Assembly (NCBI GenBank): GCA_031264865.1
Contig: JAISDJ010000368.1
Span: forward strand, 1 to 44,838
DNA length: 44,838 nucleotides
DNA from: Tannerellaceae bacterium
GTDB lineage: Bacteria > Bacteroidota > Bacteroidia > Bacteroidales > Tannerellaceae
Direction: 5' to 3'
Below the pieces are notes generated by a model. It saw nothing but the letters and a program-made list of their open reading frames with translations. It did not search any database and was not told where the DNA came from. Of this stretch, positions 17,401 through 24,616 are shown one piece after another (within the stretch, counting starts at the first letter, position 1; each line of letters starts with the position of its first letter). Made by a program: the position numbers and the translations under genes.

Positions 17401-17525
17401 CCAATAGCAGGGAGTTTGGTGGCTTTTTCAGTTACTTTACCTGTAACTGTCAGATTGTTTTGAGCAAACACCCATAGAGCGGATGCCGACAAAAATAGAC
17501 AAAGCAAAAATTTAATTCTCATCAA
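14490..17525 (-). CDS. susC: SusC/RagA-family TonB-linked outer-membrane transporter
   Basis: A 1011-residue TonB-dependent receptor, first gene of the PUL operon. It has a signal peptide ending near ALWVFAQ, a carboxypeptidase-D-like domain (TGKVTEKATKLPAIGVNVHV), a TonB-box and plug region with EEVVVIGYGTSKVKDLTSSI, and SVRVRGVGSYPG. The plug continues to VSMSVLKDASAAAIYGVRAA, the SusC signature. The rest is a 22-strand beta-barrel ending in TYTLGLNIKF with a terminal Phe. It imports oligosaccharides across the outer membrane using TonB energy. No exact promoter match was found ahead of it; see the intergenic entry. Confidence 0.95.
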   Translation of the reverse strand: MMRIKFLLCLFLSASALWVFAQNNLTVTGKVTEKATKLPAIGVNVHVKGTTSGTITTLDGDYTLANVPANAILVFSYMGMLTEEVPVGGKAVINVELTEDTQRLEEVVVIGYGTSKVKDLTSSITTLRSDDLTKTPSGQAMQALQGKVAGLQIVSSGGPGNAPSVRVRGVGSYPGNDGKNNNEAPLYVVDGIFYSNIDFLNTADIVSMSVLKDASAAAIYGVRAANGVILIETKSGGYDKKTEVTFDGYFGYQVARNVLKMANAEQYAGMAMESGSASDISNIEKAMLRYGRSRINPNIPDVNTDWYKEILRPASIQNYSMDVSGGSSKASYSIGTNYFAQEGILDMKNEYERFNLRTKLDYKATDWLTLGGNVIWSQATKYPEEAGAWNQAYFAVPILPIYDELNEVATPDKFANAQDLGYRGGQNPFPTLTYSNKKHLINKLLAGFYATITLVPQKLTFKTSYNQAYTNLNEREVLLPYYMGDNFQRKDASIIKRAITYSDITWDNLLTYTEEIGNHNFSVMAGSSFRDESYSLLEAKGLNFPLGQEQSWYIDQAETVPVDGVKDNGTRQYGMSYFGRISYNYANRYLLYGTMRADGSSKYQEKWGYFPTIGAGWVLSEEGFMKENGLIDYLKLRASWGQLGNDKIQASDGALTTSLVTTAVNDVLVSGTTVSGVYSSLKWEKTEETNVGLSANFLQNRLNLEADYYIRDTKNAAINVNIPAVGGTVMRNVGVIRNTGFELAVNWEDDIQQNFRYNIGFNISTLKNEVRDLFGQPYIDGGTAEFRQRSIVGQPLLAFYGYEVTGVYQNEAEINADPIAVANGLVPGDFKYKNQNGDEVINDDDRVVLGSYFPTFMYGGHIGASYKNIDLSINIMGQSGNKILNRKRGEYIWTNDTNVDADLAINRWHGEGTSNKYPSSAGLRKGWNQKMSDYFVEDGAFFRIQNIQLGYTVKGQKWFGLNMPAMRISLTADRPLTVFSYNGFNPEIANGIDTQAYPVPATYTLGLNIKF

Positions 17526-17959
17526 TTACAATTTTAGATTTAACGTATCTTTAGTAGTGTTTGCGCAAAAGAACTTTTAATACATAAAAAATACAAAATT
17601 TACCATACGTAAACATTACGATGTGAAAACAAAACTGTTCCTCCCACTACGCTTTTAGTACGATACACCGACTTATCCTTATGATTATCAATTTAATAAA
17701 ATGGAAGTGTAAATACGTAACGTTTAACCCTGCTATCCATTACAAAAAATCGCGCTTACCTATTTCACAAAAGGGTATATCCTCTTTTGAGAAGCCATTA
17801 AAGAATATTTGCTTATGGAAGTATCGGAAAACATTAATGCGAGTATTATTTCAATAAATATTGACATTCAATGCTGGCATTGACCCGATAAATGTATTTC
17901 TTCTCCGTATTAATTTTGCATTAGATGCGGTTGCCTCAGGAAAAACCATAGGGAAATGT

Positions 17960-17989
17960 TTTGTATTTCAAAGAAAAGCCGTACCTTTG
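17960..17989 (+). promoter_or_regulatory. Promoter for ribosomal operon (rplM)
   Basis: TTTG at 17960-17963, an 18-base spacer, and TACCTTTG at 17982-17989 match the Bacteroidetes sigma-ABfr promoter closely. It would give a leader of roughly 120 bases before rplM. Confidence 0.6.
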
Positions 17990-17995
17990 CAAGCC

Positions 17996-18116
17996 GATTA
18001 TTATCCAAATTTACTAAGAGTTTAGTTCTTAGCACATTGTTGCTTCTTGTGTCCGTAGCAAGGATGATGTTGGGAACTTGTTTTTTGATTTATTAATTAA
18101 TTAATTTTGAAAGAAA
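17996..18116 (+). promoter_or_regulatory. Candidate structured 5' leader of rplM-rpsI
   Basis: The leader between the promoter and the rplM start has hairpin potential: CTAAGA (18014-18019) with TCTTAG (18027-18032), and TTGCT (18040-18044) with AGCAA (18057-18061). Ribosomal protein operons are often controlled by a leader bound by one of their products, so an autoregulatory element is plausible. Covariation was not tested, so this is a proposal. Confidence 0.3.
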
Positions 18117-18572
18117 GTGGATACTTTAAGTTTTAAGACCATTTCTGCAAACAAGGCAACTGTAAATAAAGAATGGGTTGTAGTAGATGCTACAGGCCAG
18201 CATTTGGGTCGTCTGTGTTCAAAAGTTGCGAAGCTTTTACGCGGTAAATACAAACCCAGCTTTACGCCTCATGTTGATTGTGGTGATAACGTAATTATCA
18301 TCAATGCAGATAAAATCGTTCTGACAGGAAACAAATGGAACGATCGTATTTATTTGAGATACACCGGATATCCGGGTGGACAACGCGAATTTACCCCTGC
18401 CGGTTTAATGGCTAAAGGTGAAGACCGTTTATTCCGTAAAGTAGTAAAAGGTATGTTACCTAAAAATCGTCTGGGAGCAAAGTTGCTCGGCAACTTGCAT
18501 GTGTACGCGGGTGCAGAGCATAAACATGTGGCTCAACAACCTAAGTCAATCGATATAAACTCACTTAAATAA
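18117..18572 (+). CDS. rplM: 50S ribosomal protein L13
   Basis: A 151-residue L13 of the large ribosomal subunit, an early assembly protein. The start is a GTG at 18117, chosen because the product MDTLSFKTISANKATVNKEW has the N-terminus usual in Bacteroidetes, and it follows the A/G-rich stretch GAAAGAAA. Core motifs are present: WVVVDATGQHLGRLCSKVAK, HVDCGDNVIIINADKI, and GMLPKNRLGAKLLGNLHVYA. It is the first gene of the conserved rplM-rpsI-rpsB-tsf cluster, with rpsI starting 2 bases after its stop. Confidence 0.97.
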   Translation: MDTLSFKTISANKATVNKEWVVVDATGQHLGRLCSKVAKLLRGKYKPSFTPHVDCGDNVIIINADKIVLTGNKWNDRIYLRYTGYPGGQREFTPAGLMAKGEDRLFRKVVKGMLPKNRLGAKLLGNLHVYAGAEHKHVAQQPKSIDINSLK

Positions 18573-18574
18573 TT

Positions 18575-18961
18575 ATGGACGTAGTAAATGCAATAGGAAG
18601 ACGTAAAGCAGCAGTTGCACGCGTTTACGTGAGCGAAGGCACCGGTAAAATTACTATCAATAAACGTGGCCTCGACAATTACTTTCCTTCTTCAATTCTT
18701 CAGTTTGTTGTAAAACAACCATTAAGCAAATTAGATGTTACCGAGAAATATGATATTCGTATTAATCTCGACGGTGGTGGTTTTAAAGGACAAGCGGAAG
18801 CAGCTCGTTTGGGTATCGCCCGTGCATTGATCAAAATCAATCCGGAAGACAAACCAGCCCTGAGAGCAGAAGGCTTTGTAACACGTGATCCTCGTGTGGT
18901 AGAACGTAAGAAACCAGGTCGCCCCAAAGCGCGCAAGAGATTCCAGTTCAGTAAACGTTAA
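18575..18961 (+). CDS. rpsI: 30S ribosomal protein S9
   Basis: A 128-residue S9 with the hallmark N-terminus VNAIGRRKAAVARVYVSEGT and the invariant basic C-terminal tail ending in KARKRFQFSKR, whose last Lys-Arg reaches into the ribosomal P site and contacts tRNA. GGGFKGQAEAARLGIARALI is the conserved core. It begins 2 bases after the rplM stop, so the two are co-transcribed and probably translationally coupled. Confidence 0.98.
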   Translation: MDVVNAIGRRKAAVARVYVSEGTGKITINKRGLDNYFPSSILQFVVKQPLSKLDVTEKYDIRINLDGGGFKGQAEAARLGIARALIKINPEDKPALRAEGFVTRDPRVVERKKPGRPKARKRFQFSKR

Positions 18962-18989
18962 CCTTATTTGTGAGTATCTTACAAGTAAA

Positions 18990-19101
18990 AAGAAGCGTTT
19001 AGTATCTAAATTATCAGGATTTCTTTTGCCTGTTGATATGTTGGAGAACTACCTGATGATTGTGTGGTAAAACAGAATGTAAACGATTTAAAAAGAAAAA
19101 A
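18990..19101 (+). promoter_or_regulatory. Candidate leader upstream of rpsB
   Basis: The 140-base gap before rpsB is longer than others in the cluster. It contains ATCAGG (19013-19018) able to pair with CCTGAT (19052-19057), enclosing GTTGGAGAACTA. S2 leaders are known in other bacteria, so autogenous control is possible; pairing potential is the only evidence. Confidence 0.25.
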
Positions 19102-19953
19102 ATGTCAAGAGTTAATTTTGATCAATTATTAGAAGCCGGCGTTCACTTCGGACACTTGAAAAGAAAGTGGAATCCAGCTATGGCTCCTTATATTTTTATG
19201 GAGCGCAACGGTATTCATATTATTGACTTATATAAAACAGTTGCTAAAGTAGACGAAGCTGCAGAGGTAATGAAAAACTTAGCCAGATCAGGCAAGAAAA
19301 TACTTTTTGTGGCAACCAAAAAACAAGCTAAACAAATTGTCGCCGATAAGGCTACTGCCGTAGGCATGCCTTACGTTATCGAACGTTGGCCGGGTGGTAT
19401 GTTAACTAACTTCCCGACAATCCGTAAAGCCATCAAAAAGATGACTACGATCGATAAAATGACAAAAGACGGTACATTTGATAATCTTTCGAAAAGAGAA
19501 AAACTTCAGATTACACGCCAACGTGCTAAATTGGAAAAGATGCTGGGTTCTATCATAGATCTTACCCGCCTTCCTTCTGCTTTGTTCGTTGTGGATGTAA
19601 TGAAAGAACATATTGCGGTTCGCGAAGCTAACCGTTTAGGTATCCCTGTATTCGGAATGGTTGATACCAATTCGGACCCGAACAACATTGATTTCGTAAT
19701 TCCTGCCAATGATGATGCCACCAAATCAGTGGAAATTATCTTAGGAGCTGTATGTGAAGCGATCAATGAAGGTTTACAAGAACGTAAAGCCGAAAAAACG
19801 GATTCGGAAGCTACTGACGAATCTGCTCCGAGAAGAGAACGCAAAGCAAAATCTACTGCGAAAAAAGAACGCACCAAAAAAGAAGATGACGAAGCAATGA
19901 ATGCTGCCGTTATCGGCAAAGTAGCTAAAGGTGTTGAATTAGACGAAGAATAA
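19102..19953 (+). CDS. rpsB: 30S ribosomal protein S2
   Basis: A 283-residue S2. I use the ATG at 19102 because MSRVNFDQLLEAGVHFGHLK is the family N-terminus; an in-frame ATG at 19060 would add an unlikely MCGKTECKRFKKKK. Core motifs include KWNPAMAPYIFMERNGIHII, YVIERWPGGMLTNFPTIRK, and GIPVFGMVDTNSDPNNIDFV. The C-terminal 55 residues are a charged, low-complexity tail (KAEKTDSEATDESAPRRE and onward), a known Bacteroidetes extension beyond the E. coli length. It forms part of the 30S platform, and Ts follows 21 bases later. Confidence 0.97.
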   Translation: MSRVNFDQLLEAGVHFGHLKRKWNPAMAPYIFMERNGIHIIDLYKTVAKVDEAAEVMKNLARSGKKILFVATKKQAKQIVADKATAVGMPYVIERWPGGMLTNFPTIRKAIKKMTTIDKMTKDGTFDNLSKREKLQITRQRAKLEKMLGSIIDLTRLPSALFVVDVMKEHIAVREANRLGIPVFGMVDTNSDPNNIDFVIPANDDATKSVEIILGAVCEAINEGLQERKAEKTDSEATDESAPRRERKAKSTAKKERTKKEDDEAMNAAVIGKVAKGVELDEE

Positions 19954-19974
19954 TTTAAAGAAAGGAAAACAGAT

Positions 19975-20802
19975 ATGGCAGTTACAATGGCAGATATCTC
20001 CCACCTGCGCAAAATGAGCGGTGCAGGAATGATGGACTGTAAAGGAGCACTGGAAGAAGCTGGTGGCGACTTTGATAAAGCAATGGAAATTATTCGTAAA
20101 AAAGGACAGGCAGTAGCCGCAAAACGTTCAGACCGTGAAGCATCCGAAGGGTGTGTGCTGGCTGGAGATAAAGACGGATTTGCTGCAATTGTTGCTTTGA
20201 AATGCGAAACAGACTTCGTTGCTAAAAATGAACAGTTTGTTGCTTTGACGAAAGATTTCCTTACGATTGCAATGGATAAAAAACCGGCGTCGCTGAATGA
20301 TTTATTGGCTTCTTTTATGGCCGACGGACGCGCAATACAAGATCATATTACAGATCGTATCGGCGTAACAGGCGAAAAAATGGAATTAGGTTTCTATGAA
20401 TTTGTATCCGGAGCATCCACTATTTCTTATATTCACCCGGGTAATAAGCTGGCAACAATCGTTGCTTTCAACCAGGCAGGTGTAGATCATCAGGTAGCGC
20501 GTGACATTGCTATGCAGATTGCAGCGATGAATCCGGTAGCCATTACACCGGCAGACGTTGACCGGAAAATAATCGATCAGGAAATGGAAATTGCACGCGA
20601 CAAAGCCCGTCAGGCCGGTAAACCGGAGAATCTGTTGGACCGTATCGCAGAAGGTGCTTTGCAAAAATATTACAAGGAATATACCTTGTTACAACAAGAA
20701 TTTGTAAAAGATTCCAAACTTACGATCGATCAGTATCTGAAACAACAGAATAAAGATTTAACTGTTACAGCCTTCAAACGTGTAACATTAAACGTTGAAT
20801 AA
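19975..20802 (+). CDS. tsf: Translation elongation factor Ts
   Basis: A 275-residue EF-Ts, the nucleotide-exchange factor that releases GDP from EF-Tu. The N-terminal UBA-like domain reads ADISHLRKMSGAGMMDCKGA and LEEAGGDFDKAMEIIRKKGQ, followed by ALKCETDFVAKNEQFV, the TDFVAKN signature that contacts EF-Tu. Two core subdomains follow and the C-terminus is LTVTAFKRVTLNVE. It is the last gene of the ribosomal cluster and is followed at once by a strong terminator. Confidence 0.98.
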   Translation: MAVTMADISHLRKMSGAGMMDCKGALEEAGGDFDKAMEIIRKKGQAVAAKRSDREASEGCVLAGDKDGFAAIVALKCETDFVAKNEQFVALTKDFLTIAMDKKPASLNDLLASFMADGRAIQDHITDRIGVTGEKMELGFYEFVSGASTISYIHPGNKLATIVAFNQAGVDHQVARDIAMQIAAMNPVAITPADVDRKIIDQEMEIARDKARQAGKPENLLDRIAEGALQKYYKEYTLLQQEFVKDSKLTIDQYLKQQNKDLTVTAFKRVTLNVE

Positions 20803-20826
20803 TAAATAAAAGTTAGACAATCGAGA

Positions 20827-20856
20827 GGGTGTGTCGTTTACGATACGCCCTTTTTT
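20827..20856 (+). terminator. Rho-independent terminator after tsf
   Basis: GGGTGTGTCG (20827-20836), loop TTTA, CGATACGCCC (20841-20850), then six T bases. The stem is 10 bp with some G-U pairs, about 25 bases after the tsf stop. Confidence 0.85.
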
Positions 20857-20964
20857 GTTAATTTATTTCTTATATCAAACTCACATTCATTAAATAAAGC
20901 TATAATATTCGTATATTTAGAGCCGGTATTTTTTGATATAATATCATGCTAACTCTATTTGATT

Positions 20965-22515
20965 ATGAATAAGTATTTCCAGCTTTCTTTGTTATGCTTT
21001 TGTGCCTCGGCATTCTCCTTATGTGCACAAGATAAAGCAATTGATGAAATTATCCGGATGGGTCAGACGGATAATCGGGTAATGCACCATTTAGATATAC
21101 TGACAAACCGATTCGGGGGCCGCTTGGTGGGTTCCGGGGCTTTCGAAGATGCCGCTCAATGGATGTCGAGGGAATTTAAAAGCTGGGGGTTGAATGTGAC
21201 ATTAGAAGAAGCAGGGAGTGTCCCTGTTGGGTTCAACCGGGGGGCTTGGTTCGGACGTATGCTGAGTGATAATGGTATGATTCTCCATTTCGCTACTCCT
21301 TCTTTTACGTCGGGGACAAAAGGCTTACAACGTGGTCATGTCTTAATTGAACCTAAAACTCAAGAAGAATTCGACCGTATGAAAGGAGCGCTGAATGGCG
21401 CTTGGGTGTTGATCTCCGGTAAAAATGACGGATTCCCTATCGACCGTACGATTAAAGCAAATTCTATCCGTGTTGCCATAAAAACGGAGAATGAGATAAT
21501 AGCCAAAGAGAACCGCGAACGTATGCGTCGTAACCGGGAGAACCGGGAGAATAATGATACGATATTGTCTTATAAGGAATTTCCGGCATTATTTTACAAG
21601 GAAATGTGCAATGCAGGCGTATTGGGCTTTATCCAGTCGTCAACGGTTCCTATTCGTGCACTATACGACCGAAAAATGATGGATGCTGGTATGTTGGACT
21701 TCGATAACCTCCCGGAACAACCGGATATCAAATTAGACGAACATCAGTTTGCTGTTATTGAACAGATGGCTAAAGAACGGCGCGAATTCCTACTTGAATT
21801 TGATATACGGAATCATTTCCGTATAGGTCCTGTCTACTATCATAATGTAGTGGCTTCTATTAAAGGAAGCCAATATCCCAACGAATATGTCATTGTCAGC
21901 GGTCACTTGGATGCTTACGATGTAGGAACCGGCGGGATTGATTGCGGAACAGGTATAGGCCCGATGATGGAGGCAGCTCGAATGATCGCTCTATCGGGAG
22001 CCCAACCCAAACGCACCCTTATTTTTGTTGCCTTTGCTGCCGAAGAATTTGGTTTATTAGGGGCAAAAGCTTTTGCTAAAATGCATCCCGATATGTTGCC
22101 TGAAATATCTAACCTTTTCAACCGGGATGGCGGGCCGCTTCCTCCGGTTGGTATCACTGTACCTCCTGCCATGTATGATGATTTTGTAAAAATATGCGAG
22201 CCGATAAAACGCATCCGCCCCGACTATCCGTTTGAAGTAAAGAAACAGGAAAAACCAAGTCCGCGTCCGAAAGTAGCCGGAAGCCATGATGGAACTGTTT
22301 TTGCTATGGAAGGCGTGCCTATCTTCAATTTTACAACCGAAGACTTTAAAGGATATAATTTCAATTATGGAGAGATATGGCATACCGAACGTGACGTATA
22401 TACAAAGAACATCCCCGAATACCAAGAGCACACCGCAACCTGCATAGCCATTACAGCTTTGGGAGTAGCTAACCTCGACCGCCAACTATCCCGCGAAGGA
22501 GCTTATGAGGAGTAA
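20965..22515 (+). CDS. Secreted M28-family zinc aminopeptidase
   Basis: A 516-residue exported metallopeptidase. The signal MNKYFQLSLLCFCASAFSLC ends near AQ. I take the ATG at 20965; an upstream TTG would add two residues. After an N-terminal segment with a PA-like insertion (residues about 100-240) comes the M28 catalytic domain. It shows the first zinc ligand in VIVSGHLDAYDVGTGGID, the bridging Asp and catalytic Glu pair in FVAFAAEEFGLLGAKAF, an Asp in SNLFNRDGGPLPP, and the late His in EIWHTERDVYT. It likely removes N-terminal residues from peptides in the periplasm. It stands alone between the tsf terminator and a convergent gene 5 bases from its stop. Confidence 0.9.
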   Translation: MNKYFQLSLLCFCASAFSLCAQDKAIDEIIRMGQTDNRVMHHLDILTNRFGGRLVGSGAFEDAAQWMSREFKSWGLNVTLEEAGSVPVGFNRGAWFGRMLSDNGMILHFATPSFTSGTKGLQRGHVLIEPKTQEEFDRMKGALNGAWVLISGKNDGFPIDRTIKANSIRVAIKTENEIIAKENRERMRRNRENRENNDTILSYKEFPALFYKEMCNAGVLGFIQSSTVPIRALYDRKMMDAGMLDFDNLPEQPDIKLDEHQFAVIEQMAKERREFLLEFDIRNHFRIGPVYYHNVVASIKGSQYPNEYVIVSGHLDAYDVGTGGIDCGTGIGPMMEAARMIALSGAQPKRTLIFVAFAAEEFGLLGAKAFAKMHPDMLPEISNLFNRDGGPLPPVGITVPPAMYDDFVKICEPIKRIRPDYPFEVKKQEKPSPRPKVAGSHDGTVFAMEGVPIFNFTTEDFKGYNFNYGEIWHTERDVYTKNIPEYQEHTATCIAITALGVANLDRQLSREGAYEE

Positions 22516-22520
22516 AACCT

Positions 22521-23147
22521 TTAACGAAAAAAATAACCGAGCGAGAACGTAATGCTGTTATGATAAACAGGCGATTCGTTTTCATATATATCAACCCGGC
22601 GGTCTGATGTGCCATGGAAGGTTTCGATAGAGAAGAAAATCTTTTTATACTCTACAGCAATCCCGCCGTTTATACTGAAATCAAAAGCTTTCATCTTTTT
22701 TTCAAGGGTAGGCGATGATTCCTCTCCTATCCCAATCATCTTCATTTTTCCTCCTAAATGGAAATCAGGGGAAGGCCCTGCATATACGGCCATTCGTACG
22801 CCGCTTATCGGAATATTGAAAGCAACCGTTAATGGGATTTGTAACGAATAATAATTGGCTTTGTATTTGAGTTGGGGCAAACCTGTTTCGTCACGAAGCG
22901 TAGAATATTCTCCTCCTTGGTTGGCAAGAGTTATTCCGGGACGGAAAGAAAAACGACGGTAAAACGGGATATCAGCCAAACCAGCTATACTATATCCTAT
23001 ACGTGAACCGGATAGATAGTCTAAATCCACTTTTTGTGTAAACGCGGTACGCCCTAAACCTGCACGGACACCAAACGTTACTTTAGCAGCAGCCGGCATC
23101 GCCACAGTTACTATACATCCTATTAATATCCATTTACATAAACTCAT
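22521..23147 (-). CDS. Outer-membrane beta-barrel protein (PorT/OMP_b-brl_2 type)
   Basis: A 208-residue exported protein with a signal ending at PAAAKV and repeated amphipathic strands: VTFGVRAGLGRTAF, GYSIAGLADIPFYRRFSFRP, YYSLQIPLTVAFNIPISGV, FDFSINGGIAVEYKKIFFS. It ends in SITFSLGYFFR, near the C-terminal aromatic usual for OMPs. This is the small eight-to-ten-strand barrel type common in Bacteroidetes (PF13568-like), of unknown function. It is convergent with the M28 gene and divergent from the efflux operon. Confidence 0.78.
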   Translation of the reverse strand: MSLCKWILIGCIVTVAMPAAAKVTFGVRAGLGRTAFTQKVDLDYLSGSRIGYSIAGLADIPFYRRFSFRPGITLANQGGEYSTLRDETGLPQLKYKANYYSLQIPLTVAFNIPISGVRMAVYAGPSPDFHLGGKMKMIGIGEESSPTLEKKMKAFDFSINGGIAVEYKKIFFSIETFHGTSDRRVDIYENESPVYHNSITFSLGYFFR

Positions 23148-23174
23148 ATTATCCTTTTATTGATCCTTAGGAAA

Positions 23175-23182
23175 CAAACGTA
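23175..23182 (-). promoter_or_regulatory. Candidate -7 element for outer-membrane barrel gene
   Basis: CAAACGTA on the plus strand reads TACGTTTG on the minus strand, an exact TAnnTTTG match 27 bases upstream of the ATG. No -33 box is evident. Confidence 0.35.
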
Positions 23183-23244
23183 CGTAAAAATCCGCGATTT
23201 ATATGCCAGTCCGATAAAAAAGAAAATCTCTTTTTTGCAGAGAT

Positions 23245-23310
23245 TCTAATCCGATTTTAATCTTATCGTAATAAACATCTAATCCAACTCAAAATCTATT
23301 CTAATAATCA
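23245..23310 (+). repeat. Six-unit 11-bp repeat array, candidate response-regulator binding site
   Basis: Six consecutive 11-base units begin at 23245, 23256, 23267, 23278, 23289 and 23300: TCTAATCCGAT, TTTAATCTTAT, CGTAATAAACA, TCTAATCCAAC, TCAAAATCTAT, TCTAATAATCA. A and A are invariant at unit positions 4 and 5, and T at 6 in five of six. Eleven-base direct repeats are the usual format for OmpR/PhoB-type dimers, and the array ends 5 bases before the -7 box of the efflux operon, which encodes such a regulator. Confidence 0.55.
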
Positions 23311-23315
23311 CAACG

Positions 23316-23323
23316 TAATTTTG
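23316..23323 (+). promoter_or_regulatory. Candidate -7 element of efflux operon
   Basis: TAATTTTG matches TAnnTTTG exactly, 24 bases ahead of the TolC-like gene. The -33 region is occupied by the 11-bp repeat array and lacks TTTG, as expected for an activator-dependent promoter. Confidence 0.45.
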
Positions 23324-23347
23324 CCGGACAAATAATAAGGTGCTGTA

Positions 23348-24616
23348 ATGAAAATTTATTGGATACTGTTTATAAACTTATGTACCCTCATAAACGTTTT
23401 CGCACAGGAAGAGGAAACAATCAAATTAACACCCGAAGAGATAGAGGCCGCTTTTCTGAAGCAAAACCTGGAATTGATTGCCGAAAGGATGAATATATCC
23501 ATAGCGGATGCTGCTGTTATACAAGCCAGGCTTTGGGATAATCCCACCCTGTCGGTTGGCGACGTAAACTTCTGGACACCTCGTTCGGAACCTAAAGCTA
23601 CTCAGTTCAGCATCGAACTCAGCCAACTGATACAAACAGCTAATAAAAGAGGCAAGTTGGTCGCTATGGAAAAGATATCCAAAGATATGGCTATCCGGCA
23701 GTTTGAAGAGGTAGTACGGGGTTTAAAGATTGAACTCCGGAAATCTATTTATGAATTAATGTATCTGGATGCTTATCAACAGGTATTAAAGGTACAAGTT
23801 GAATCATTAAGTAAACTTCTTGAATCCTATACGAAGCAGGTAGTTCGGGGTAATTTGGCTAAAGGTGAGATTTTGCGTTTGCAAGCGGCTTTGTTTGAAG
23901 TAGAAAATGAAATGAACGAAATTCAAACAGAGCGTAACGCCCAACAAAAAACATTAAAGGTACTACTGAATGTCGGTCCGCTGGTTACAATCGAAATAAT
24001 AAACGGGGACAGACCTTTAGAATCCCCCGAAGTGTTATCTATTACCCATCTGATGCAATTAGCCGATGATTATCACCCCGGCCTCCGGTTATTCAAACTA
24101 CAAACAAGCTATTGCGAGAAATCACTGGCTTACGAAAAAGCGCAACGTGTTCCCGATATTACAGTAAACGCCAGTTATGACAGATACGGAGGCGTTTGGA
24201 GAAATTTCGTAGGCTTCGGAATAAGTATAGGACTTCCTTTATTGAATCGAAACCAAGGCGCTATTAAAGCAGCGCAGATCAGACGAGAACAAAGCCTCTA
24301 TGCAGCTCGACAGCAACAACAATTGGTTCAACATGAAATAACAGAAGTACTCAATAATTACACCCTGGCCTATAAATTCTATAAAAAGATAACCGAAAAT
24401 GCATTGCTTGAAGAATTAGACAGCATGACGGATATCTACGCAAAAAACCTGCTAAACAGAAATATCGGCATGGCAGAATATATGGATTTCATGGATACGT
24501 ATAAGAATAACAAACACATCCTTCTTACAACCTATAAAAATGTATTCAACCAATACGAAGAACTCCAATTTACAGTGGGTACGGATTTATCTCTACTAAA
24601 TAATAATGTGCAATGA
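23348..24616 (+). CDS. TolC-family outer-membrane efflux protein
   Basis: A 422-residue outer-membrane channel of the CusC/CzcC kind. A signal peptide ends at NVFAQ. The body shows the duplicated alpha-helical repeat of TolC proteins, with long helices such as QLIQTANKRGKLVAMEKISK and LLESYTKQVVRGNLAKGEIL, and the second-half strand GVWRNFVGFGISIGLPLLNR, which matches the conserved GIxLPLxxRNxG motif. It would form the outer-membrane exit duct of the RND pump encoded two genes on. Its stop overlaps the adaptor start by 4 bases (ATGA), indicating translational coupling. It is the first gene of the five-gene efflux-sensor operon. Confidence 0.92.
   Translation: MKIYWILFINLCTLINVFAQEEETIKLTPEEIEAAFLKQNLELIAERMNISIADAAVIQARLWDNPTLSVGDVNFWTPRSEPKATQFSIELSQLIQTANKRGKLVAMEKISKDMAIRQFEEVVRGLKIELRKSIYELMYLDAYQQVLKVQVESLSKLLESYTKQVVRGNLAKGEILRLQAALFEVENEMNEIQTERNAQQKTLKVLLNVGPLVTIEIINGDRPLESPEVLSITHLMQLADDYHPGLRLFKLQTSYCEKSLAYEKAQRVPDITVNASYDRYGGVWRNFVGFGISIGLPLLNRNQGAIKAAQIRREQSLYAARQQQQLVQHEITEVLNNYTLAYKFYKKITENALLEELDSMTDIYAKNLLNRNIGMAEYMDFMDTYKNNKHILLTTYKNVFNQYEELQFTVGTDLSLLNNNVQ

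Larger units (their letters stand above)
17526..18116. other. Divergent regulatory intergenic region between PUL operon and rplM
   Basis: This 591-base gap holds no gene that I can support. Near the susC side, the minus strand has only an imperfect -7 (TAAATTTTG, plus 17594-17602, one base too long) beside a small inverted repeat, CGTAAACATTACG (17608-17620). That would fit a promoter needing an activator. Further along lies a perfect 7-bp inverted repeat, TCAATGC-TG-GCATTGA (17868-17883). On the rplM side there is a good promoter (17960-17989) and a candidate structured leader. The remainder is AT-rich with nothing recognised. Confidence 0.6.

Noticed and set aside
23245-23310. CRISPR array or simple tandem repeat
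   Set aside because: Units are only 11 bases with varied tails and no spacers of CRISPR length; the spacing and promoter position fit an operator array better.
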